Assembly: GCF_900111145.1 (NCBI RefSeq)
Contig: NZ_FOIR01000002.1
Location: 434,001-498,000 of the forward strand
Direction of reading: 5' to 3'
From: Roseivirga pacifica
GTDB taxonomy: Bacteria > Bacteroidota > Bacteroidia > Cytophagales > Cyclobacteriaceae
Length of the DNA stretch: 64,000 nt
Both the position numbers and the translations under genes were made by a program. Below the pieces are notes generated by a model that saw only the letters and a list, made by a program, of their open reading frames with translations, did not search any database and was not told the origin of the DNA. Below, piece by piece: positions 43,986 through 51,915 of the stretch (position 1 is its first letter; each line of letters opens with the position of its first letter).

Positions 43986-46900
43986 TTAGAATGTTACGTT
44001 AAGGCCAAAAACAACCGTTCTTGGAGTTGGGTAAGTAAATCTGTCAACACCGAAAGTTTGTACGCCACCAAGTGAGCTACCAGTGTTTACCTCAGGGTTG
44101 TGGCCAGTGTAGTTGGTTATTACAAACAGGTTTTGACCTGTTACAGTAAATCGCACGTTGCGAATCCAGCTTAGTGCACCGCTTTCGTTCAACTTAAAGT
44201 TATAGCCCAAAGTGGCATTGTTTAAGCGAAGGAATGAACCGTCTTCTAGGTATCTAGTAGACACCTCGTTTGAGTTGGTAATCGACTCATTAGGGTATTC
44301 TGTAGCAAAATCGGTGGTATTGAAAGAAGAAGTAAGCCTTCCTTTATTAAAGATTGAAAGTGCCGTGTGATTGAAGATCTTGTTTCCTGAAACACCGTTG
44401 AAGTTGGTACCTAAATCGAAGTTTTTATACCTGAAGTTTAGGTGGAAACCATAAAGCATTTTTGGCAAAGCACTGCCTACTACACTTCTGTCATCATCCA
44501 AAATCTCTCCATCACCATTAATGTCCCTGAACTCATTCAGTCCGTCAGCGCCAATACCAATGAACTCCTTCATGTAGAAAGCCCCAATAGGCTCACCGTT
44601 GATGTAACCGTTAATAGTAGCACCCGTTTGCCCCGCTCCTTGTGCAGCACCAGTGGTTAAAACTGCGTATGGAGAGTTGGCTACTTCGTTTTTAATGCTA
44701 GAAACGTTACCGCCAATATTGAAGGAGAAGTCATTTGAAATTTCAGCCGCATAGTCCAAAGTCAATTCCACACCTGTATTTCTGATTTCCATTTCAGGAA
44801 TATTCGTCCAGTAAGTAGCCGTTGGCTGAATTGGATCGGCAGGCACCACCTCTAACAAAATGTTCTCAGAAACCTTTCTAAACACGTCTAACGTACCAGT
44901 TAGCTTGTTCTCCATAAAGCCGAAGTCTAAACCGATGTTAGTTTGTGTTGACACCTCCCACTGAATATCAGGGTTGGCCAAACGTGTGTAAATAGTACCG
45001 TATGGGTAACCATCTAGTGTGGTAGCATCTGGGTCCAACGGATACGTATCGTTTTCTGATTTACTATCGGTATAGCTCGATTGCGTGATTTTTGAAGGAA
45101 TCTCTTGGTTACCAGTTTGCCCCCAGCTCATACGAAGCTTAAGGTTGTTTAGGCTTGTGGTAGCCATAAAGTCTTCCTTAATAATATTCCAACCCAAAGC
45201 AACTGAAGGGAAATACCCGTACTTGTTGTTTTCACCAAACTTTGATGAACCATCGGCACGCATAGTAACCGTTGCCAAATACTTATCGCCATAGCTGTAT
45301 TGTACCCTAGCTAGGAAAGACTGTAGCTCGTTTCTTACCGCGAAGGAAGAAAGTGTCGTTGGAAATTCTGCACTACTGATTTGATCCTGGTAGCGCGGCT
45401 CCACGCCATTATCAGCAAATCCTTCCATGCTTATGCTCTTTTGTGTAAGCAATGTTTTTTGGTAAGAATGCCCCGCCAAAACAGTAAAATCGTGCTTATC
45501 AACTCCGAACTTATAAGTCAGCGTATTTTCAACTAGCGTATTTTGGTTGGCCGTAGTAACCGTAGTTAGCGTACCGTTTTCATACCCTTCCAAAAGTGCA
45601 TAAGGCATCCACTGAATATCTCTATCGGTTGCCGAATAATCCACACCCAAATCAAGCTTGTAAGTAAGGCCTTCAAGTATTTCAATTGAAGGTGAGATCT
45701 TAGCAATAATTCGGTTGTTGATAGCTTCGTCAGTGTACAGTTGGTTTCTCACCACCGGATTAAGCATATCGTCAATTCTGGTTGGCTCACCATTGGCATA
45801 AATCGGAAGTGTTGGATTTAACTGAAGCATATCCACCACCATTGCATTTGCGTCTGGTCTGTGGTTTTCCGTTCTAGTTCCGTTAATATTCAAGTCAACA
45901 TTCAATCTGCCATCAATGGCCTTTTGGTTCAAATTGAGACGAGTAGAGTAAATTTTCAAGTCACTGTCATCCAAAATACCTTCTTGGTCATCAACCCCAA
46001 CAGAACCATAGTAAGAGAACAGGCCTTGGTTAGCACCGCTCATTGAAAGGTTGATCTTGTTTGAAATGGCTGTTCTTGTAAGCTCATCCTGCCAGTCTGT
46101 ATTTCCGCCAGCATCGTAAAGAGTACCACCTTCATTTACTACTTGCTGTCTGAATTCGTCAGCACTGAAAACATCTATCTTCTTGCTCATATTAGATATG
46201 GCAGTAGAGACATCTAGGTTTATTTGGTTTCCTTGGCTTGATGTACCTTTTTTAGTGGTGATTACAATTACTCCATTGGCACCTCTTGCACCGTAAATAG
46301 CCGCGGCAGAAGCATCCTTCAACACATCTATAGAAGCGATATCATTCGGATTAATAAAGTTTAATGGGTTTGATGCAACACCAGTTTGACTGTTATCCAA
46401 CACAAAACCATCTACTACATAAAGTGGCGTTGTACCCGACCTTAAACTACCAATACCACGAATAATTACGTTCTGTGAAGCACCCGGCTCACCGCTAACC
46501 ATTGAAACATTAACGCCTGCAACTTTACCTTGCAAAAGCTGGCCCGGGTTAGAAACCACCCCTTGGTTAAACTCACCTTCTTTTACCGATGAAATTGAAC
46601 CGGTAACATCGGCACGTTTCTGAATACCGTAACCTACTACTACTACATCGTCAAGCTGATTGCTATCGAGTTGCATGTTGATAGTAAGTTGCGTTTGACC
46701 ATTTACCGCAACCTCTTGCGTAACATAGCCAATGTATGAAACCACCAAAACGGCATCATCGCTCACATCAAGGTTAAACTTGCCGTCAGCATCGGTAATA
46801 GCGCCATTTGCAGTTCCTTTTTCTCTTACTGAAGCACCTGGTAGCGTTACGCCATCCTGATCTAGCACGGTACCCGTAATGGCAGTCGTTTTAATCTCCA

Positions 46901-47273
46901 CAACAGGCTCTGCGGCTTGCTCTTCCAAACCAACAGATATGGTATTACTAATGCGCTTAAAAGACAAGTTTGCCTCTTTAGCCATTAGTTCAAGTACAGT
47001 TCTAAGCGAAATATCTTCATTCTTAATGCTGAATGAATTGTCCAGTTTTGACACCTTTCGGTCGTATACAAACTTAAAAGTAGTCTGAACTTCTATCTCC
47101 TTGATTACATCCACAATGGAAGCCTCTCTTAAGGAAAGATCTACGCTGTAGTTTTCCAGCTTTTGCCACGATGCAGCCATGGCCCAATACGGATTGATCA
47201 GGACCATAATCGCAACGCAACATAGCGTTCTAATTGACAGTTTTGTAAACTGTTTTTTGATGGTTGAATTCAT
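43986..47273 (-). CDS. SusC/RagA family TonB-dependent outer-membrane transporter with STN domain
   Basis: A 1095-residue TonB-linked transporter. A signal peptide covers about residues 1-33. The STN (secretin/TonB short N-terminal) domain at about 45-115 is the signalling part that contacts FecR. A carboxypeptidase-D-like repeat follows at about 127-210 (ITGTVLDQDGVTLPGASV). Then comes the DDVVVVGYG TonB-box region, the plug domain (about 215-335) and a long beta-barrel ending in FGLNVTF. Its STN domain and the upstream FecR/sigma genes indicate signal-dependent expression. Confidence 0.96.
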   Translation of the reverse strand: MNSTIKKQFTKLSIRTLCCVAIMVLINPYWAMAASWQKLENYSVDLSLREASIVDVIKEIEVQTTFKFVYDRKVSKLDNSFSIKNEDISLRTVLELMAKEANLSFKRISNTISVGLEEQAAEPVVEIKTTAITGTVLDQDGVTLPGASVREKGTANGAITDADGKFNLDVSDDAVLVVSYIGYVTQEVAVNGQTQLTINMQLDSNQLDDVVVVGYGIQKRADVTGSISSVKEGEFNQGVVSNPGQLLQGKVAGVNVSMVSGEPGASQNVIIRGIGSLRSGTTPLYVVDGFVLDNSQTGVASNPLNFINPNDIASIDVLKDASAAAIYGARGANGVIVITTKKGTSSQGNQINLDVSTAISNMSKKIDVFSADEFRQQVVNEGGTLYDAGGNTDWQDELTRTAISNKINLSMSGANQGLFSYYGSVGVDDQEGILDDSDLKIYSTRLNLNQKAIDGRLNVDLNINGTRTENHRPDANAMVVDMLQLNPTLPIYANGEPTRIDDMLNPVVRNQLYTDEAINNRIIAKISPSIEILEGLTYKLDLGVDYSATDRDIQWMPYALLEGYENGTLTTVTTANQNTLVENTLTYKFGVDKHDFTVLAGHSYQKTLLTQKSISMEGFADNGVEPRYQDQISSAEFPTTLSSFAVRNELQSFLARVQYSYGDKYLATVTMRADGSSKFGENNKYGYFPSVALGWNIIKEDFMATTSLNNLKLRMSWGQTGNQEIPSKITQSSYTDSKSENDTYPLDPDATTLDGYPYGTIYTRLANPDIQWEVSTQTNIGLDFGFMENKLTGTLDVFRKVSENILLEVVPADPIQPTATYWTNIPEMEIRNTGVELTLDYAAEISNDFSFNIGGNVSSIKNEVANSPYAVLTTGAAQGAGQTGATINGYINGEPIGAFYMKEFIGIGADGLNEFRDINGDGEILDDDRSVVGSALPKMLYGFHLNFRYKNFDLGTNFNGVSGNKIFNHTALSIFNKGRLTSSFNTTDFATEYPNESITNSNEVSTRYLEDGSFLRLNNATLGYNFKLNESGALSWIRNVRFTVTGQNLFVITNYTGHNPEVNTGSSLGGVQTFGVDRFTYPTPRTVVFGLNVTF

Positions 47274-47353
47274 AGTTAAACAGAAAGTTTGATTAGTTTT
47301 TGATTAGGTTTAAACACTTGATTGTCTATAGTTTATGATTAGTTGTTTGAGTT

Positions 47354-48319
47354 TCAGTTATCGGTACATTTTCCTGAGAAAATGATGGTTTTCTGATCAT
47401 CCATGCGGTACTGCATGCCCTTTTTGGCATAAACAATACTGCCCAAAATTGTCTCTAATGATTCGTTGGCATAAGTAGCGGTTAGGTGGCATTGCGCCAG
47501 TTCCTTGCTAGCAAATGATATGTTCACTCCGTACCATCTTTCGAGTACACTTTTCACCTCGCCAAACGTGGCATCTTCAAAGTGAATAATACCGTCTTTC
47601 CAGAGCAATATCTTCTCTATATCTACCCTGCCCTTGGTTACATTTCCTTTCGATCTGTGGTAAACGCCTTGCTCATGAGGAGATAGAAAAACCTTATTTT
47701 CTAACGAGGCTACTTCTACTCGACCAGTAAGCACTGAAACTGAAATATGGCGCTGATCTTCATAAGCTTGTACATTAAAAGAGGTGCCCAACACCTTAGT
47801 CTCTACTTGATCCGACTGAATAATGAAAGGCTTGGACTCATCTCTTGCTACATCAAAAAATGCTTCACCAGAAAGCTCTATTCGCCTTTCGTCTGCAGTA
47901 AAAGCTTTAGGGAAACGAATGGAACTACCCGAGTTGAGCTTTATTTGTGTTCCATCGGCTAAAATGAGGTTGAGCTTTTCGCCCCAATCGGTTTTACGCT
48001 CTACCCAAACAAGGGCAGGCTCTTCTACTACACCCATGCTTGTAGGCTGTAAGAAGATGAACTTGAAGGCAAAGAATACACTTATGGCTGCTGCCACTCG
48101 TACGGTGTACGCCCATAATTTGCGAGTTTTGGTACTTCTACCAACCGCTGTGTTTAGCTTGCTGCTAACACGTTCTTTGGCCCTTTCTGCGTGAGTATAC
48201 TTATCCAAGTTCTCAGCCAGTACTTTTGCATCAAAGCTCTCGAGCAAACGCTCATCTTCTGGAGAAATGGTGCCATTTAAATAATCTTCAAACAGCTGAT
48301 TTAACTTCTTTTCGTTCAT
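47354..48319 (-). CDS. FecR family anti-sigma/transmembrane signalling protein
   Basis: A 321-residue inner-membrane protein. Residues 1-65 are cytosolic and would hold the ECF sigma factor. One transmembrane helix lies at about 68-90. The periplasmic FecR domain (about 105-205) has the typical VWVERKTDWGEKLNLILADGTQIKLNSGS and LTGRVEVASL strands. The C-terminal domain (about 245-315), with WYGVNISFASKELAQCHLTATY, is the STN-like part seen in Bacteroidota FecR proteins. It lies between the sigma-factor and SusC genes and links outer-membrane substrate sensing to transcription. Confidence 0.94.
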   Translation of the reverse strand: MNEKKLNQLFEDYLNGTISPEDERLLESFDAKVLAENLDKYTHAERAKERVSSKLNTAVGRSTKTRKLWAYTVRVAAAISVFFAFKFIFLQPTSMGVVEEPALVWVERKTDWGEKLNLILADGTQIKLNSGSSIRFPKAFTADERRIELSGEAFFDVARDESKPFIIQSDQVETKVLGTSFNVQAYEDQRHISVSVLTGRVEVASLENKVFLSPHEQGVYHRSKGNVTKGRVDIEKILLWKDGIIHFEDATFGEVKSVLERWYGVNISFASKELAQCHLTATYANESLETILGSIVYAKKGMQYRMDDQKTIIFSGKCTDN

Positions 48320-48438
48320 GTGTTAATGGTCCTCTCACATAGAAATACCATCTCTCACATGCTACTCACATTCAAAAAGTGAAGGGTAACCGTTACTTAA
48401 TGTGTGCTGATTTCTGTTAATCTTTTGATAACTGCGGG

Positions 48439-48984
48439 TTAAAGGCAAAGGAACATTCGAATGATCTCCAAGTCCTTTTTCAGCCTGCGCAGTGCTAAAG
48501 AAATTTGATTTTCGACAGTGCGCTGAGAGATATTGAGGGTTTGAGAAATTTCTTTGTTGCTCAACTCATTTATTCGGCTCAGCAAAAATATCTCTTGACA
48601 ACGCTGTGGTAAGGAAGCTAAAATTTTATCTATCCTGAAATTAAGGTCGAGTACATCGGCATTGGCAGATATTGCCGGCTCCACCCCTATAGTTTCGGCC
48701 AACTCCAAGTGTGCATCGGGAATCTTGTTATTGCGCAAATAGTTGTAGCATTTATAGCGCATGGCCTTATACAAGTAAGCTTTAATATTATCGGTCTGAA
48801 TATTCTCCCTTCGTTTCCAATAATCTATCCAAACCTCCTGCTGTAAGTCCTGAGCGGCTGTTTCATCTTGAATCAATGAGGCCGCATAGCCAAACATTGG
48901 CTCCCAAAGTAAATCGAAAAGTTTATTAAAAGCCCGCTGATCAGATTGCCTGATCTGTTCGGCTAATTCTTTTACGCTAGTCAT
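48439..48984 (-). CDS. ECF-type RNA polymerase sigma factor (FecI-like)
   Basis: A 181-residue ECF sigma factor. Region 2 (about 14-80) contains FGYAASLIQDETAAQDLQQEVWIDYW and AYLYKAMRYKCYNYLR. Region 4 (about 118-172) contains LPQRCQEIFLLSRINELSNKEISQTLNISQRTVENQISLALRRLK. It begins the sigma-FecR-SusC-SusD series and should direct transcription of the transporter genes when released by FecR. ATG 48984 gives the usual length; an in-frame start 37 codons upstream (49095) would add residues unlike the family. Confidence 0.93.
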   Translation of the reverse strand: MTSVKELAEQIRQSDQRAFNKLFDLLWEPMFGYAASLIQDETAAQDLQQEVWIDYWKRRENIQTDNIKAYLYKAMRYKCYNYLRNNKIPDAHLELAETIGVEPAISANADVLDLNFRIDKILASLPQRCQEIFLLSRINELSNKEISQTLNISQRTVENQISLALRRLKKDLEIIRMFLCL

Positions 48985-49116
48985 TTTAATTTTCGTTTCG
49001 GGAGAGGACTGAAAATCACTAACAAGTAGCGCAGAAACTATTGCTTGAATATTACCCGAGTGTAAAGCTTTACAGAAGCTTGCGAAAAAAGGCAAGCAAC
49101 CTCATAAACACAAAAA

Positions 49117-49132
49117 CCCCAGCAAGCTGGGG
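49117..49132 (-). terminator. terminator after the trans-sulfuration enzyme gene
   Basis: CCCCAGC-AA-GCTGGGG is a perfect seven-pair hairpin. On the minus strand it is followed by TTTTTGTGTTT. It lies 27 nt after the stop of the gene at 49160. Confidence 0.85.
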
Positions 49133-49159
49133 TTTCATATCTTAATGTTGAGTACTGAT

Positions 49160-50299
49160 TTAAGCTAAGGCTTGCTCCAAATCAGCTATCAGGTCATCTG
49201 CATCTTCAATCCCCACACTTAGGCGAATCAAAGAATCGAGCAAGCCAACTTTCATTCGCTCCTCTCTTGGAATAGCACCATGCGTCATGGTTGCCGGGTG
49301 ATTGGCCAAAGACTCTACACCTCCTAAAGATTCAGCCAAAGCAAAAAGCTTGAGTTTCTCCATTACGCGGAACGAAAGCTGCATATCATCCTCATGGAAA
49401 GTAAAGGAAATCATTCCTCCAAAACCTTTCATTTGCGCCTTTGCAATGTGGTGGTTTGGATGGCTTTCAAAACCAGGCCAGTACACATCTTTTACCTTTG
49501 GATGATTAGCCAGGTAATTGGCTACTTTCTCACCGTTTTCGCAGTGTCGCTCCATGCGAATACCTAGGGTTTTAATACCTCTCAAAACCAAAAAGCAATC
49601 TTGAGGGCCAGCTACAGCACCACAAGAGTTTTGTATAAATGCCAATCGTTCGTAAAGCGTATCATCATCCATAGCCAACGCTCCCATTACCACATCCGAA
49701 TGACCACCGAGGTACTTGGTTACTGAGTGCATTACAAAGTCAGCACCCAAATCCATTGGGTTTTGCAAGGCCGGAGAAGCAAACGTATTGTCTACTCCTA
49801 GTAATATCTTCTGCTCTTTGGCAAGCTTAGCAACCGCCTTAATATCGATAATGGACATCATTGGGTTGGTTGGTGTTTCTAACCAAATAAGCTTGGTGTT
49901 TTCATTAATGTGCGACTTGATATTGTCGGCATTCGACATATCCACAAAGTGAAACTTAATGCCAAAGTTTTCGAAAACCTTGGTAAAAATACGATATGTA
50001 CCACCGTAAAGGTCGTTTCCGCTTATCACCTCATCGCCAGGCTTTAGTAGTTTTATTACAGCATCAATAGCCGCCAAACCAGAGCCAAAAACCAACCCAT
50101 GCTTAGCATTTTCCAATGCCGCAATACTGTCTTGCAGGGCAAACCTAGTAGGGTTTTGGGTACGTGAATATTCAAAACCCTTGTGGTCTCCAGGCGACCT
50201 TTGCACATAGGTAGATGTTTGATAGATCGGAGTCATAATCGCTCCGGTTGAAGGATCTGGCTTCACTCCGGCATGTACTGCCTTGGTACCAAATTTCAT
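49160..50299 (-). CDS. cystathionine gamma-synthase/gamma-lyase family PLP enzyme
   Basis: A 379-residue trans-sulfuration enzyme. PLP-binding K195 is in SVTKYLGGHSD, the aromatic stacking segment is in LYGGTYR, and the YSRTQNPTR loop (45-53) comes from the neighbouring subunit. The C-terminus LIRLSVGIEDADDLIADL is typical. Synthase and lyase activities cannot be told apart by motif, so metB is not assigned. It is the last gene of an operon, 6 nt after the MscS gene, and ends in a strong hairpin terminator. Confidence 0.92.
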   Translation of the reverse strand: MKFGTKAVHAGVKPDPSTGAIMTPIYQTSTYVQRSPGDHKGFEYSRTQNPTRFALQDSIAALENAKHGLVFGSGLAAIDAVIKLLKPGDEVISGNDLYGGTYRIFTKVFENFGIKFHFVDMSNADNIKSHINENTKLIWLETPTNPMMSIIDIKAVAKLAKEQKILLGVDNTFASPALQNPMDLGADFVMHSVTKYLGGHSDVVMGALAMDDDTLYERLAFIQNSCGAVAGPQDCFLVLRGIKTLGIRMERHCENGEKVANYLANHPKVKDVYWPGFESHPNHHIAKAQMKGFGGMISFTFHEDDMQLSFRVMEKLKLFALAESLGGVESLANHPATMTHGAIPREERMKVGLLDSLIRLSVGIEDADDLIADLEQALA

Positions 50300-50305
50300 A
50301 GACGT

Positions 50306-51910
50306 TTACTTTTCTTTGTTCTTAAAATAATTCTCCATTTCGAGCTGGAATTGATCTTTAGTTTGATCGTACTCAGGTGTTAAAGACTTTTGACCCGGCA
50401 TTTGTTCCACAAAAAGCGTTTGAGTTGGGAATGCGAACCTTACGCCCAGGTGCTCGGCCAATTTATTTACTTCCAGCATAACCTCCTGTCGACAGCGAAG
50501 TTCGTTGCTCCAGTCTGGCACTTGAAAGAATATGTAAAGCATAATCTCTAGCGCACTACCCGCATAGTCGTTCAGGTATATATTATGGTAATCCTTTCTG
50601 GTATAAGGATGTTCCTCAACAATTCTCTTTATTCCATCTACAAACACTTCGATTAACCTAGTAGGCGTGTCGTAGGTAATGGATAGCCTTGTAGAAAACC
50701 TGCGGTATTTCCTCAAACCGTGGTTATCTACCATTTTATTGGCAATTTCTGCGTTCGGAACATACATCACAGAATCTCTAAAAGTCCTAATTCTTGTTGA
50801 CCTAAAACCAACTTCTTCTACCGTTCCATCAATCTTGTCAGAAGTTATCCAATCTCCTATTTGAAAAGGCTTATCTAAGAAGATCATAAGCGAACCAAAG
50901 AAGTTACGCAGTGTATCTTGGGCCGCCAAAGCAAAGGCCAAACCACCAATTGAAAGCCCTGTAAGCAAAGGCCAAATATCTACTTTGAAACTCCTAAGCA
51001 CCGCTACAAACCCCACCACAACCACAAAACCACGCATAATCTTGGCAATCATTGGCACCAAGTGGTCATCTAACGTATTGTCTGTTCTATGTGCTACCCC
51101 TACAAAATAGAACTCGGCCATTTCCACTATGCGATAAAACAGCATAGTAACAAAAACCGGAATGGCAGCATCTGCTATCTGTATAAAAACACCACCAGTA
51201 TAAGGAGGTAACTGTAATACCGGTAAAAATATTCGGATAACAACAGCCACAATCAGTAAACTAATTGGCTTGGCTGCTGGGTAAAGTACTTTATTGGCTA
51301 CATCAATATGTAGGTATTTCGCCAATAGCTTTAGAAAGAAAATCCGCAGAAAGAACGATAACAACTTATGAAGCACTACGGCAATTATTATCAGTGCCAA
51401 AATGCCCCCGTACTGCCAATAGTATAAGCCAAGAAACTCATGCTCCTCATTATGCGCTATTTTCTTCAGCAGTTTACTCGTGCCAAAAGGAAATACCTTA
51501 TTGTGAATTTCCTCTATTTTCTCAACAGATTCGCTTGAATAGAGCCAAGTGCTACCATACTTTTTAACATATAAATCAGGAAACTCTTCTGTGATTATAT
51601 ACTTGTGTTCGCCCGAAAGAGAATCCAAATAGTTGGGATCATCAGGTAAATCCTCCAAGTCGATGTAATGACCACTACCGTCAAAGATCTGCTTTAATTC
51701 AATGGCTAAATCTGCTCTTTCGGTACGCGGAATACCAGCCCTAGCCAACGACCGAGCAGCTTGTAAATCATTAAAGGATTCTTCTTGAAGGTATTTGAGA
51801 TGGTTTTCAATTGCCGCCCTTGGTGTTCTGAAAGAAGTCGGCAGGTTATTTTCTTGGGCTTTTAATTGAACGAAAAAGCAAACAAAAACTAAAGCAAAAA
51901 TATAGCGCAT
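50306..51910 (-). CDS. mechanosensitive ion channel, MscS family
   Basis: A 534-residue channel protein with a signal peptide (ending KAQE, near residue 19) and a periplasmic N-terminal part of about 145 residues. At least four transmembrane helices lie between about 160 and 330. The pore helix and the following loop are conserved: LTGLSIGGLAFALAAQDTLRNFFGSLMIFLDKPFQIGDWI. The beta domain VEEVGFRSTRIRTFRDSVMYVPNAE and a C-terminal cytosolic cage region follow. It gates under membrane tension to relieve osmotic stress. It lies 5 nt from the upstream gene and 6 nt from the downstream gene. Confidence 0.93.
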   Translation of the reverse strand: MRYIFALVFVCFFVQLKAQENNLPTSFRTPRAAIENHLKYLQEESFNDLQAARSLARAGIPRTERADLAIELKQIFDGSGHYIDLEDLPDDPNYLDSLSGEHKYIITEEFPDLYVKKYGSTWLYSSESVEKIEEIHNKVFPFGTSKLLKKIAHNEEHEFLGLYYWQYGGILALIIIAVVLHKLLSFFLRIFFLKLLAKYLHIDVANKVLYPAAKPISLLIVAVVIRIFLPVLQLPPYTGGVFIQIADAAIPVFVTMLFYRIVEMAEFYFVGVAHRTDNTLDDHLVPMIAKIMRGFVVVVGFVAVLRSFKVDIWPLLTGLSIGGLAFALAAQDTLRNFFGSLMIFLDKPFQIGDWITSDKIDGTVEEVGFRSTRIRTFRDSVMYVPNAEIANKMVDNHGLRKYRRFSTRLSITYDTPTRLIEVFVDGIKRIVEEHPYTRKDYHNIYLNDYAGSALEIMLYIFFQVPDWSNELRCRQEVMLEVNKLAEHLGVRFAFPTQTLFVEQMPGQKSLTPEYDQTKDQFQLEMENYFKNKEK

Positions 51911-51915
51911 GTGTA

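Noticed and set aside
47823-48194. 123-codon open frame on the plus strand
   Set aside because: Antisense to FecR; the FecR domain structure explains the region fully.
48985-49095. 37-codon N-terminal extension of the ECF sigma factor
   Set aside because: Residues do not resemble sigma factors; ATG 48984 gives the usual length and begins just before region 2.
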